Source: an uncultured Lachnospiraceae bacterium (GTDB lineage: Bacteria; Bacillota; Clostridia; Lachnospirales; Lachnospiraceae). Taken from it: a DNA stretch of 54,133 nt. The notes below the pieces were generated by a model, which saw only the letters and a program-made list of their open reading frames with translations, ran no database searches and was not told where the DNA came from. The translations under genes and the position numbers were made by a program. This document shows, one piece after another, positions 1 to 8,586 of the stretch. The DNA is taken from contig CALYZQ010000004.1 in NCBI GenBank assembly GCA_945609985.1, positions 1 through 54,133 on the forward strand, given 5' to 3'. The first letter of the stretch is position 1, and each line of letters starts with the position of its first letter.

Positions 1-1259
1 CTTTGTATGCGTTTTCAAAGGTAAAGGAAGTAGAAGCTACAAGCATAACCATTGAAAATATTTATGGTTATGATGAGTATATAGGTGCTTGTGCTGCAGA
101 ATTTTCCAGGAAAAATCCCGGTTGTGAAATATCCTACCATTTTGTTCAGGATTGGGATGACAGACAAGCTAATAAAACCAGAGCTTTGGCAGATATGATG
201 AATGGTAAAGGACCGGATATGCTTCTGGTAGATAGAGCTGATATGTTACTTTTGCAGGAAAAAGGGGTTTTGGCAGAGCTTACAGATTGTATTAATGAGG
301 ATATGCGAAACAATATTTTCCCTGCAGCATTACGTGCAGGCAAGATTGAAGAGAAACAGTTTGGATTTACTGATTCCTTATATGTAAGTACTATGTTTGT
401 GAATAACGAGGTGTGGAGCGAGGATAAGTGGGAGATAACGGATGTGCTGCAGCTTGTAAAAGAAAACGAAGGAACGCTGGAAGAATTGTTTTCGGATGAA
501 TGGGCATGGAGTGCAAGTGGTCTTTCATTGTTTAATACTTTGGTATTAGCTGATTTGGAGCATTCCCCTTTTATTGATTGGGAAAGCGGTAAATGTGATT
601 TTGACAATACTTTTTTTGGACAGTGTATGGAGCTGTGCAAACGCTACCAGATAAAAGACGTACGAAATGATATGGTGAATCGAAATGAAAAATGGCGAAA
701 AGGTATAAAGGCACTGGAAGAAAGAAAAGTTTTAGCTATGCCGGCATTTATAGGAGATTTTCGCGATTTCAGTGAAATAATGGCCCTTGCTGAAGAGGGA
801 TGTCATTATGTTGGATTTCCGACACAGGGACAGTCCGGTAACCAGCTGAAATATGATAGTTTTATTGTTGTAAACAAAAATACAGAGCATTATGAAAAGA
901 TTAAGGAGTTTATACAATTTAGTTTTACTAAAGAAAAGCAGCGTAAGGCAGGGGTAGCAACCGTGCGCAAGGATGTATTGGAGAGCTATGTAATCTATCC
1001 TGATTGGACAAATGTACCGGAATTTACTTTGGGAGGAGGAGTTTATTTTCCGTTAGCCTGCAAAAAAGACGGAACAGCCTTTTTAGAGGAATATTTTGAA
1101 CTGATAGAGAGCAGTGTGGCATCTCCTGACCATGTGAGCCGTGTGAAAGACATTATTTTTGAAGAAGCAGAACAGTATTTTGAGGAACAATATAGCTTAG
1201 ATAAGGTGATTGATATTATTGAATCCAGAGTACAGCTTTATCTGGATGAGAGGAAATAG
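1..1259 (+). CDS. Solute-binding lipoprotein, C-terminal part (5' end outside window)
   Basis: This is the downstream part of a gene that begins before the window; the reading frame is open from the first bases, so the apparent first codon (TTG at 3) is not a start. The visible 418 residues align along their whole length with the second half of the next gene: both contain CAAEFSRKNPGC near the start of the domain, a MNGKGPD segment, SVSTM-like and WTN/WTDxPEFT segments, and both end in ESRVQLYLDERK. In the neighbour this part follows a lipoprotein signal peptide and a long N-terminal region, so the same is expected here. The fold is inferred to be an extracellular solute-binding domain of the ABC-transporter family 1 type (sugar or oligosaccharide binding). 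No permease or ATPase gene for a transporter is visible. The ligand cannot be told. Confidence 0.8.
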   Translation, partial: LYAFSKVKEVEATSITIENIYGYDEYIGACAAEFSRKNPGCEISYHFVQDWDDRQANKTRALADMMNGKGPDMLLVDRADMLLLQEKGVLAELTDCINEDMRNNIFPAALRAGKIEEKQFGFTDSLYVSTMFVNNEVWSEDKWEITDVLQLVKENEGTLEELFSDEWAWSASGLSLFNTLVLADLEHSPFIDWESGKCDFDNTFFGQCMELCKRYQIKDVRNDMVNRNEKWRKGIKALEERKVLAMPAFIGDFRDFSEIMALAEEGCHYVGFPTQGQSGNQLKYDSFIVVNKNTEHYEKIKEFIQFSFTKEKQRKAGVATVRKDVLESYVIYPDWTNVPEFTLGGGVYFPLACKKDGTAFLEEYFELIESSVASPDHVSRVKDIIFEEAEQYFEEQYSLDKVIDIIESRVQLYLDERK

Positions 1260-1283
1260 ATATTTTATGTTTGGGGAGGATAT

Positions 1284-3638
1284 ATGAAGAAGCTTTATTT
1301 TATTGGAATCTTTATAATGATTTTAGTGTATTCAGGATGCGCAAAACAAACAGCAGGAAATGAAAGTATTGAGACGGTTGTCGATGAGGAAAACATAACT
1401 GCTGATAACCAGCAAAGTGAAGAGTTCTTTTGGCAAACAGGAGAATATGGAACGTCCGACAAGTATACAAAGGGAGAGTCTATCTACATTTCCGATTACA
1501 TGGGAGATGTCATGGGAACGGCTGATTTTTCCTATGATTATGAAAGTGTGCTATCTGATTACTATGATAATAAGTTGTATAGCATCCGTTCCTATTCCAT
1601 CATAGAAGAAGGAAAAAGAACCAATAGACTATTCGTGGATGAATTTGATTTGAAGGAAAAGGTAAGAAGCTCGAAAGAGTTGGATTTTTCAAATTTATTG
1701 GGGGATGGAAGAAGAACTTATCCCAATAGCTTTCAGGTGCTTTCTGATAAGGAAATGCTGATTATGGCAGATTATCGGAACGAAGAAATGGCGGTAACGG
1801 AATATTTGGCCATTTATATGGACCACGAGTTTAATGTTCTTCGTACAGTGGATATTTTACCCGTTCTTGAGCAGATGGATATGGTTCCGGAACCGGGTTG
1901 GGCTTTTCAGGGAATTATCATCGGAGATAAGAACGGAAACATCTATGTGTGCAGCGATGAGCTTCCAATCGTAAATGTAGTGGATAAAAACGGGGCAGTA
2001 AAATGTACCATGGAGGTTACGGATGCACCCAGTGTGCAGGCAACCTTTGCCATGATAAGCCCGGAAGGAATTCCCATATTTGAGGTGAGTGATTTAAAGA
2101 ACCGTAAGAATACACTGTTTTGGTATGATGACAGTACGGACAGCATGAAAATCATGACGGAAACTAATTATGAGATGATAGATTACCGTTGTATGAATCA
2201 ATACGGTCAGATTTATTACCTGTATGGTGGGGAAGTAATCCGTTGGGATGCTGTAAGTGGTGTAAAGGAAAGAGTATTTCATCTGAGGGAAAACGGAATG
2301 GGAGACAATCCGTCACTTCTTTCGATTTTTACGGATGAAGAGGGAAGCTTTTATCTGTTGGATAACGCGGAAAGTCCTTCGTCACTGTTTCGTTTTACGA
2401 AAGAGAAATTAGCAGACACTGCCAGCATCACATTTGAGAATCTTTACAGTATGAATGAATATATCAGCGGATGTGCTGCAGAGTTTTCACGCAAAAATCC
2501 GGGATGTAATATTTCTTTCAATTTTTGTAATGTTCCACAGCAAATGAACGACAACCGCACCAGAGTCATGGCAGATATCATGAATGGAAAAGGACCGGAT
2601 ATACTCATGGTAAACCAAAGTGATATGCTTCTTTTGCAGGAAAAGGGTGCGCTTGCGGATTTATCCTCCTGTATAAGTGATGATATGCGTGAAAGTATTT
2701 TTCCTGCCATATTGCGGGCAGGAAAAGTAGATGGTGAACTGGTGGGATTCACGGAATCCTTTTCCATTTCTACAATGCTTGTACGGAATGACGTTTGGAA
2801 GGAAGACAGCTGGAGCATGGAGAATGTATTAAAGCTGGCAAAAGAGGGAAAAACGGAAACCTTATTTGTCTATCCGTGGTCTAAGAATTCAAAAAGCGGA
2901 TATTTATTTAATAAGTTGGTTTTAGAAGATTTGGAGCATTCACCGTTTATTAATTGGGAAGAAGGGGTCTGTGATTTTGACAATGCGTTGTTTAGGGAAT
3001 GTGTTGAGGTTTGTAAACAGTATCATAAGGAGAATAATCCCGAAAGCAATTATTTTAACATGGAAGAAATTAATAATGAACAAATGAAGGCTTTAAAAGC
3101 GGGAGAGGTGCTTGCAATAGAGACCTACATTGACGGGCTATATGAATTTAGTAAAAGAATAGAGATGGCCGGCGATGAGTGTCACTATGTAGGATATCCA
3201 ACAGTAGGGGACAGCGGTAATCTGATTTCCTTTGGCGGATTCATTGTAGTGAATAAAAAGTCAGAGCATTATGAGGAAATCAAAGAGTTTTTACAGTTTG
3301 TATATTCTAAAGAAAAGCAGCGTAAGGTAGGGACCTCCACAGTACGTAAGGATGTGCTGGAAGCCAATATTATTTATCCGGATTGGACGGATGGACCGGA
3401 ATTTACGGTAGGTGGCGGAAGATATGAGCCTCTTGCCTGCAAAGAAGACGGAACACCCTATCTGGAAGAATATTATGCATTTATTGAAAGCTGTGTGGTA
3501 GTACCCGATTATTTAAGTCAGGTTTCTGATATTATAGAGGAGGAGATGGCGCAGTATTTTGAGGGGAAATGTGTTTTGGAAAAAGCAATTGATATTATAG
3601 AATCCAGGGTACAGCTTTATCTGGATGAGAGGAAATAA
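1284..3638 (+). CDS. Large lipoprotein with C-terminal extracellular solute-binding domain
   Basis: A 784-residue protein that follows its paralogue after 24 bases and has a strong GGGGAGG ribosome binding site. The N-terminus has a lysine pair, a hydrophobic stretch and a lipobox ending at Cys19 (YSGC), so it should be anchored to the outer face of the membrane. Residues of about 60-370 have no motif I recognise but contain repeated short strand-like blocks (for example GNIYV, GQIYYLYGG, GSFYLLDN), compatible with a beta-propeller. From about residue 378 to the end it carries the solute-binding domain shared with the upstream gene. At 784 residues it is much longer than an ordinary binding protein (about 400-450). 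The tandem pair probably arose by duplication. A sensing or binding role on the cell surface is inferred; the ligand is unknown. Confidence 0.8.
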   Translation: MKKLYFIGIFIMILVYSGCAKQTAGNESIETVVDEENITADNQQSEEFFWQTGEYGTSDKYTKGESIYISDYMGDVMGTADFSYDYESVLSDYYDNKLYSIRSYSIIEEGKRTNRLFVDEFDLKEKVRSSKELDFSNLLGDGRRTYPNSFQVLSDKEMLIMADYRNEEMAVTEYLAIYMDHEFNVLRTVDILPVLEQMDMVPEPGWAFQGIIIGDKNGNIYVCSDELPIVNVVDKNGAVKCTMEVTDAPSVQATFAMISPEGIPIFEVSDLKNRKNTLFWYDDSTDSMKIMTETNYEMIDYRCMNQYGQIYYLYGGEVIRWDAVSGVKERVFHLRENGMGDNPSLLSIFTDEEGSFYLLDNAESPSSLFRFTKEKLADTASITFENLYSMNEYISGCAAEFSRKNPGCNISFNFCNVPQQMNDNRTRVMADIMNGKGPDILMVNQSDMLLLQEKGALADLSSCISDDMRESIFPAILRAGKVDGELVGFTESFSISTMLVRNDVWKEDSWSMENVLKLAKEGKTETLFVYPWSKNSKSGYLFNKLVLEDLEHSPFINWEEGVCDFDNALFRECVEVCKQYHKENNPESNYFNMEEINNEQMKALKAGEVLAIETYIDGLYEFSKRIEMAGDECHYVGYPTVGDSGNLISFGGFIVVNKKSEHYEEIKEFLQFVYSKEKQRKVGTSTVRKDVLEANIIYPDWTDGPEFTVGGGRYEPLACKEDGTPYLEEYYAFIESCVVVPDYLSQVSDIIEEEMAQYFEGKCVLEKAIDIIESRVQLYLDERK

Positions 3639-3640
3639 AA

Positions 3641-3678
3641 AATGGGGGCTTCCTGCTACTGTGCAAGAAGCTCCCATT
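3641..3678 (-). terminator. Intrinsic terminator of the ABC-F gene, nested in its 3' end
   Basis: Arms 3641-3652 and 3667-3678 pair over 12 positions, with one G-U type pair on one strand. Read on the minus strand the hairpin is followed by a T-rich run (TTTTTTATTT). The 5' arm for the minus transcript lies inside the last codons of the ABC-F gene and the stop codon (3656-3658) sits in the loop. Confidence 0.75.
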
Positions 3679-5563
3679 CTTCATAAAGAGAATCCAGCTG
3701 TTCCTTCAGTGTTGCCTGTTCCTTGGACAAATCCTGTAGTTTCAATACCTGTGTACCGATTGCAGGGTCAGACATCTCCTCATCAATTTCTGCGATACGG
3801 TTTTCTAAGGCAGCTATCTTTTCTTCGCATTTCCTTAGGTCGTTTTCTTTTTTGCGCTGCTTTGCCTGTTCTTCCTTCTGCGCCTTCCAGTCCTGCTTTA
3901 CCTCGGAAACTGATTCCACGGAGGGAGTAGGTAAAGTGGCCTGTGTAGAAGCGGAGAGAATGTCACGCTTTTCCAGATAATAATCATAATTACCGATATA
4001 GTTTACAAAACGCTCACCGGTAAGCTCTAAGATTCTGTGGGCAGTTCTGTTGATAAAGTATCTGTCGTGGGACACATACAGAACCGTTCCTTCATAGTGG
4101 TTCAGGGCATCCTCCAAAATTTCCTTTGACATGATATCCAAATGGTTGGTGGGCTCATCCAAAATCAGGAAGTTGGCATTGCCAAGCATCAGCTTAGCCA
4201 GAGAAACACGTCCCTTTTCTCCACCGCTCAAATCGGATATTCGTTTAAAAACATCATCCCCGGTAAAGAGGAAGGCTGCAAGTACATTTCTGATTTCGGT
4301 GTTGGTAAGATAGGGATATTCGTCGGATATCTCATCAAACAGAGTCTTCTCACTGTGAAGCACATGATGCTCCTGGTCATAATAGCCGATTTCCACATTA
4401 GTACCAAGCTTAAAGCTGCCATTGTCAGCAGGAAGCAGGGCGTTTAGTATTTTTAACAATGTTGTTTTGCCGGTACCGTTGTCACCGATAATAGCAACAT
4501 GCTCACCGCGTTTTATTTCAAAGCTTACATTTTCAAACAATCTGAGATGACCGAAGGATTTGCTTAAATTTTCTACACTTAACACATCGTTTCCGCTTTG
4601 TTTATAGGGAGTCAATATAAGCTTCATGTCTGTGTTTGCTTCGGTAGGTTTTTCCAAAACCTCTATCTTTTCCAGCATTTTTACACGGCTTTCCGCACGC
4701 TTAATAGATTTCTCACGGTTGAAGGAGCGAAGCTTCTCGATAACCTCCTCCTGATGCTTGATTTCCCGCAGTTGATTAAGGTAAGCGTTCATTGCCGCAA
4801 TGCGGAGCTGTTCCTTCTTTACTGCATAATCCGAATAATTGCCGGAAAAGGTTGTGGCCTTGCTCTGGTCAATTTCAATCACCTTGGTGGCAATACGGTC
4901 CAAAAAGTATCTGTCGTGGGAAACAATCAAAACTGCACCCTTATAGTTGAGAAGATAAGTCTCAAGCCAGGAGATAGAGTTCATATCGAGATGGTTGGTA
5001 GGCTCATCAAGGATAATCAAATCCGGCTTTTGCAAAAGAAGCTTACCTAACGCAACACGGGTCTTCTGACCGCCGGATAGGGTGGAGACCTTCTTGGAAA
5101 AATCCTCCTCCGTAAATCCAAGGCCCTTTAACACGCCTATGATTTCACTTTTGTAGGCATATCCGTCACCGGTTTCAAAGGCATGGGTAAAGTCCGAATA
5201 GCGTTTCATCAGTTGTTCCAGTTCCGCTTCTGCAGCGTGCTTCATGGCTTCCTCACAGTCCCGCATCTGATGCTCTAAGTCAATCAATTCCTTCTTTACG
5301 GAAAGCAGCTCTTCATAGATAGTGTTAGCCGTATCTACGGCACCGTTTTGGGCAAGATATCCTAAGGTTTTATCCTTGGAGAGGGTCACCAAACCTGTAT
5401 CTGCTGAAAGTTCCCCTACAATAATGCGCAGAAGAGTAGTTTTGCCGGCGCCGTTAATGCCCACAAGAGCAGCCTTTTCATAATCTTCTATATGAAAACT
5501 GATGTTTTGCAACACTGTATTTTCTATAAATGCTTTTGATATATTCTGACATGATAAAATCAT
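3656..5563 (-). CDS. ABC-F family ATP-binding protein (YdiF/Uup type)
   Basis: A 635-residue soluble protein with two ABC ATPase cassettes and no membrane segments, typical of ABC-F proteins that act on the ribosome (translation factors or antibiotic-resistance proteins). Cassette 1 has Walker A GINGAGKTT at about 35-43, signature LSGGQ at 162-166 and Walker B LIILDEPTNHLD at 182-193. The interdomain linker (about 235-310) is rich in charged residues (the P-site tRNA interaction motif region). Cassette 2 has Walker A GDNGTGKTT near 360-368, LSGGEKGR near 445-452 and LILDEPTNHLD near 466-476. A C-terminal coiled coil occupies about 555-625, as in YdiF and Uup. It is divergent from rex. Housekeeping role is more likely than resistance, given the location beside rex and the standard length, but this is inference. 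Confidence 0.95.
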   Translation of the reverse strand: MILSCQNISKAFIENTVLQNISFHIEDYEKAALVGINGAGKTTLLRIIVGELSADTGLVTLSKDKTLGYLAQNGAVDTANTIYEELLSVKKELIDLEHQMRDCEEAMKHAAEAELEQLMKRYSDFTHAFETGDGYAYKSEIIGVLKGLGFTEEDFSKKVSTLSGGQKTRVALGKLLLQKPDLIILDEPTNHLDMNSISWLETYLLNYKGAVLIVSHDRYFLDRIATKVIEIDQSKATTFSGNYSDYAVKKEQLRIAAMNAYLNQLREIKHQEEVIEKLRSFNREKSIKRAESRVKMLEKIEVLEKPTEANTDMKLILTPYKQSGNDVLSVENLSKSFGHLRLFENVSFEIKRGEHVAIIGDNGTGKTTLLKILNALLPADNGSFKLGTNVEIGYYDQEHHVLHSEKTLFDEISDEYPYLTNTEIRNVLAAFLFTGDDVFKRISDLSGGEKGRVSLAKLMLGNANFLILDEPTNHLDIMSKEILEDALNHYEGTVLYVSHDRYFINRTAHRILELTGERFVNYIGNYDYYLEKRDILSASTQATLPTPSVESVSEVKQDWKAQKEEQAKQRKKENDLRKCEEKIAALENRIAEIDEEMSDPAIGTQVLKLQDLSKEQATLKEQLDSLYEEWELLAQ

Positions 5564-5606
5564 AATGCAAACCGCCTGTTTTATTAATGTGTATATAATC
5601 CGTTTT

Positions 5607-5635
5607 ATTTTACCTTGCAGTTATTCTTCTGTCAA
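5607..5635 (-). promoter_or_regulatory. Sigma-A promoter of the ABC-F gene
   Basis: Read on the minus strand, a perfect TTGACA (plus positions 5630-5635) is followed by a 17-bp spacer and TAAAAT (5607-5612). The start codon of the ABC-F gene lies 44 bases further on. The divergent rex promoter begins 30 bases to the right. Confidence 0.7.
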
Positions 5636-5639
5636 TTCT

Positions 5640-5657
5640 TTGTGACGTTTTTAACAT
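5640..5657. promoter_or_regulatory. rex: Candidate Rex operator 1
   Basis: TTGTGACGTTTTTAACAT matches the clostridial Rex palindrome TTGTTAA-N4-TTAACAA at 11 of 14 defined positions; the right half TTAACA is intact. It lies between the -35 boxes of the two divergent promoters. The same 12-mer ACGTTTTTAACA recurs 25 bp downstream. Autoregulation of rex is common in this family; the match itself is seen, the function is inferred. Confidence 0.5.
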
Positions 5658-5664
5658 TCTTACA

Positions 5665-5682
5665 TTGACACGTTTTTAACAG
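5665..5682. promoter_or_regulatory. rex: Candidate Rex operator 2, overlapping the rex -35 box
   Basis: The second copy of ACGTTTTTAACA (5670-5681) sits in TTGACACGTTTTTAACAG, which fits the Rex palindrome at about 10 of 14 positions and covers the -35 box of the rex promoter. Binding here would block transcription of rex. Confidence 0.4.
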
Positions 5683-5693
5683 TCAGATATAAT
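5665..5693 (+). promoter_or_regulatory. Consensus sigma-A promoter of rex
   Basis: A perfect TTGACA at 5665-5670, a 17-bp spacer and a perfect TATAAT at 5688-5693, 50 bases before the rex start codon. Confidence 0.85.
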
Positions 5694-5742
5694 ATACTGT
5701 GTAAGAATAAAACAAGCGGCTGCGAAGCAGGGAGGTAATCCG

Positions 5743-6384
5743 TTGGAAGTAAAAGAAATATCTCAGGCCGTAATAGGCCGTCTGCCAAGATATTTTAGAT
5801 ATTTGGGGGAGCTTAAGGACGAAGGAGTGGAGAGAATTTCTTCACAGGAGCTGAGTGAACTGATGAAGGTAACCGCTTCACAGATTCGTCAGGATTTTAA
5901 TAATTTCGGTGGCTTCGGACAGCAGGGTTATGGCTACAATGTAGAATTCCTTTACAATGAAATCGGTAAGATTTTAGGCCTTGATAAGAAACACAATTTT
6001 ATTATTGTCGGTGCGGGAAACCTGGGCAGGGCGCTTGGTAATTATATGAATTTTGAACGCCGTGGCTTTATTTTCAGAGGTATGTTTGATAGAAATCTGG
6101 AGCTTATCGGTAAAGATGTCCGTGGTATCAAAGTGATGCCAATGGAGGAACTTGAGAGCTTTGTACGGGAGAATGATATTGATATTGCCGTACTTACCAT
6201 TCCGAAGACCGGTGCTGTTGAGGTTGCGGATAAGCTTGCACACAACGGAATCCGTGCTATTTGGAATTTTGCTCATGTAGATTTGAATCTTCCCAAGGAG
6301 ATTCAGGTAGAGAATGTACATCTGTCTGACAGTCTGATGAAGCTTTCTTACAATATCAATAGATATATGCAGGAAAATCCGTAA
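5743..6384 (+). CDS. rex: Redox-sensing transcriptional repressor Rex
   Basis: A 213-residue protein of standard Rex length. Residues 1-80 form the winged-helix DNA-binding domain (ASQIRQDFNNFGGFGQQGYGY is the Rex signature region, about 45-65) and residues 85-205 a Rossmann domain with the dinucleotide motif GAGNLG at 90-95. Rex senses the NADH/NAD+ ratio: NADH binding releases it from promoters of fermentation and anaerobic-respiration genes. The start is a TTG codon behind a good GGGAGG site; no ATG is available nearby. A consensus promoter and two Rex-box-like sequences precede it, suggesting negative autoregulation. It is followed after 16 bases by a coiled-coil protein in the same transcription unit. 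Confidence 0.97.
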   Translation: MEVKEISQAVIGRLPRYFRYLGELKDEGVERISSQELSELMKVTASQIRQDFNNFGGFGQQGYGYNVEFLYNEIGKILGLDKKHNFIIVGAGNLGRALGNYMNFERRGFIFRGMFDRNLELIGKDVRGIKVMPMEELESFVRENDIDIAVLTIPKTGAVEVADKLAHNGIRAIWNFAHVDLNLPKEIQVENVHLSDSLMKLSYNINRYMQENP

Positions 6385-6400
6385 AGGAGGGAACCGGAGC

Positions 6401-7054
6401 GTGGCAAAAAACGGAAAGAATAAAGAGGATATATTTACAACTGCGCTTCAGGGTGCAAAAATTCCTGTCCTAACATTGGATAATAAGTGGTATCGTCTTT
6501 TGGGAGAGCTTGAAAAGGAAGCTGTGAAGGAAAATGTGGATACGCTTAACAACCTGATCCGTAGACAGGGAAAGCTCAATACGGAAGTAAAAGATATCAA
6601 GCGCCTGAAATTAAAGCTGATGAATGAGATTGTGCCGCTTGTCGATGAGGCAGGTTCGGGTGATAATCCGGCGATTGAGAAGAAGATAGAAGATAATAAA
6701 AGGCTGATAGAAGAATGTAATGAAAAAATGTACAGCTATCAGGATGAGCTTTTGGAACTTCCCGGGGAAATAGATCGTATAAATCTTAAGCTGATGCTTC
6801 AGACCATGGAGTATTGCTATGATACTATGCAGGAGAATACGCAGGACATCGCGCAGATAGCAGACTGGGTGACAAATATCCGAATAGAACTAAAAAAGAA
6901 CCTGATTCGTAAGCAGGAGATGGAGCAGAAGAATCATGCTATTTATTCCTATATGCATGATATTTTCGGTGCCGAAGTGGTTAATTTATTTGATATGAAA
7001 TACAATCCCGGGGAACAGCATCCCAAGATTGCCGGGGAAGATAAAGGGCTGTAA
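6401..7054 (+). CDS. Coiled-coil protein of unknown function, rex operon
   Basis: I do not recognise this 217-residue protein. It starts with GTG behind an AAAGGAGGG site that begins at the rex stop codon, so it is very likely cotranscribed with rex. There is no signal peptide or membrane segment. The sequence is highly charged and mainly helical: residues of about 35-65, 80-120 and 130-180 show heptad-like spacing of L, I and M with many K, E and D residues, suggesting two or three coiled-coil helices. The N-terminal 20 residues (KNGKNKEDIFTTALQGAKIP region) are basic. A short terminator begins at its last codons. A scaffolding or partner role linked to the redox regulator is possible but unsupported. 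Confidence 0.85.
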   Translation: MAKNGKNKEDIFTTALQGAKIPVLTLDNKWYRLLGELEKEAVKENVDTLNNLIRRQGKLNTEVKDIKRLKLKLMNEIVPLVDEAGSGDNPAIEKKIEDNKRLIEECNEKMYSYQDELLELPGEIDRINLKLMLQTMEYCYDTMQENTQDIAQIADWVTNIRIELKKNLIRKQEMEQKNHAIYSYMHDIFGAEVVNLFDMKYNPGEQHPKIAGEDKGL

Positions 7055-7068
7055 ATAACAGCCCTTTT
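7046..7068 (+). terminator. Short intrinsic terminator or attenuator
   Basis: GGGCTGT (7046-7052) and ACAGCCC (7058-7064) form a 7-bp stem with loop AAATA, followed by TTTT. The stop codon of the preceding gene overlaps the stem. The U-run is short, so partial read-through into the next gene is likely. Confidence 0.6.
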
Positions 7069-7098
7069 CGCATAAAGAAGCAGTCGTGGAGGAAGTTT

Positions 7099-8559
7099 AT
7101 GAAGTATGTGGTAACTGCAGAGGAAATGCGGCAATATGATAAAAATACCATAGAGAAAATCGGTTTGCCCGGTATGGTTTTGATGGAGCGGGCTGCGATT
7201 GCTGCATTTGAGCTTGTATGGATGCGAAAACCTGAAAATGTGCTTATAATTGCAGGAATTGGCAATAACGGTGGAGATGGGCTTGCACTTGCAAGGCTGT
7301 TATCTGAAAGAGGGATTCAGACTTGTGTATGGTGTGTGGGAGATAAGGACAGGGCCAGTGAACAGTGGAAGCAACAGTATGAAATATTACAAAACTATCC
7401 GGTAAATTTTTGTAACGAAGCCCCGCTTAAAGAATATAGTATAGTGGTAGATGCTTTATTGGGGGTTGGTTTGTCCAGAGACATAACCGGTTTGTATGAG
7501 AATGCAGTGAATTGTATAAACAACAGCCGGTCTTTTACGTTATCTTTAGATATTCCGAGTGGAATCTGTTCCGATACCGGGAACGTACGGGGATGTGCCG
7601 TAAAAGCGGACTGTACGGTTACATTTGGCTTTTTAAAAAGGGGTATGCTTTTGTATCCGGGCTGTGAATATGCCGGCGAGATTCATGTTGCGGATATTGG
7701 GATTGGAAATGCTTCCTTTTTGGGAAAAGAACCTGAGATGTTTTGCTGTGAGGAAACTGCTGAGGAATTGTTACCGGAGCGTATTCCCTCCGGAAATAAA
7801 GGAACATTTGGCAAACTACTATTGATTGCAGGCAGTGTTAATATGGCAGGTGCGGCCATACTTGCAGCGAAGAGTGCCTACCGGGTAGGCGCGGGAATGG
7901 TAAAAATACTTTCTCCAAAAGAGAACAGGGAGATTATTCAAAAGTCCATACCGGATGCCATGTATGGTACGTACGAAGAATTGGAGGCATCGCTTGCATG
8001 GGCAGATGTTTTGGCAATCGGTCCGGGACTTTCTAAATCTCCCGAGGCAAAAGCAGTGCTTGTCCGTGCGATAGAAGATAGCAAGCTTCCTCTTGTTTTG
8101 GATGCAGATGCACTGAATCTTTTAGCGGATGATGAGCAGCTTAAGGAACAGTTGTCTGAACAGGGAAAAGCGGGTAGGGTAATCATACTGACTCCACATA
8201 TGGGTGAATTGTCAAGACTTCTTTCAGTGTCGGTAGCCGACTTAAAGGAAGCACCATGGGAGTTTGGTATGAAGCTGGCGAAACAGCTTCACTCTACAGT
8301 GGTTGTTAAGGACGCAAGAAGCTTTACCTGTAAGGACGGATATCCTGTTTGCATCAATACAAAAGGCAATAGTGGTATGGCAGTTGCAGGGAGTGGAGAT
8401 GTATTATGTGGTGTGATTGCAGGGCTTTTGGCACAAAAAGCGGATTGCTTTATCGCGGCATCCGTAGGTGTCTATCTTCATGCAATTACAGGAGATAAGG
8501 TAGCACTTACAAGAGGTGCTCACGGAATGATGGCAAGTGATATTGCCGACAGTTTATAA
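7099..8559 (+). CDS. nnr: Bifunctional NAD(P)H-hydrate epimerase / ADP-dependent dehydratase
   Basis: A 486-residue fusion that repairs damaged (hydrated) NADH and NADPH. Residues 1-215 are the YjeF N-terminal epimerase domain, with the phosphate-binding GIGNNGGDGLALARLL (about 53-68) and the VDALLGVGLS and SLDIPSGICSDTG segments. Residues 225-486 are the ribokinase-like dehydratase domain, with GNKGTFGKLLLIAGS, AIGPGLSKS, LDADALNLL and the catalytic NSGMAVAGSGDVLCG near 424-438. Length and order match bacterial Nnr. The start ATG has a GGAGG site at good spacing. It is followed by alanine racemase after 27 bases, a common arrangement in Firmicutes. Confidence 0.96.
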   Translation: MKYVVTAEEMRQYDKNTIEKIGLPGMVLMERAAIAAFELVWMRKPENVLIIAGIGNNGGDGLALARLLSERGIQTCVWCVGDKDRASEQWKQQYEILQNYPVNFCNEAPLKEYSIVVDALLGVGLSRDITGLYENAVNCINNSRSFTLSLDIPSGICSDTGNVRGCAVKADCTVTFGFLKRGMLLYPGCEYAGEIHVADIGIGNASFLGKEPEMFCCEETAEELLPERIPSGNKGTFGKLLLIAGSVNMAGAAILAAKSAYRVGAGMVKILSPKENREIIQKSIPDAMYGTYEELEASLAWADVLAIGPGLSKSPEAKAVLVRAIEDSKLPLVLDADALNLLADDEQLKEQLSEQGKAGRVIILTPHMGELSRLLSVSVADLKEAPWEFGMKLAKQLHSTVVVKDARSFTCKDGYPVCINTKGNSGMAVAGSGDVLCGVIAGLLAQKADCFIAASVGVYLHAITGDKVALTRGAHGMMASDIADSL

Positions 8560-8586
8560 GCTGTATCACGGAAAGGTACAAATAAT

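Noticed and set aside
146..640. A 164-codon minus-strand frame opposite the first lipoprotein
   Set aside because: Its Ser-rich composition is typical of an antisense shadow, and a similar shadow occurs opposite the paralogous part of the next gene.
4598..5050. A 150-codon open frame on the plus strand inside the ABC-F gene
   Set aside because: It lies wholly opposite well-conserved ABC cassette sequence, and its product has no recognisable motif; it is a shadow of the real gene.
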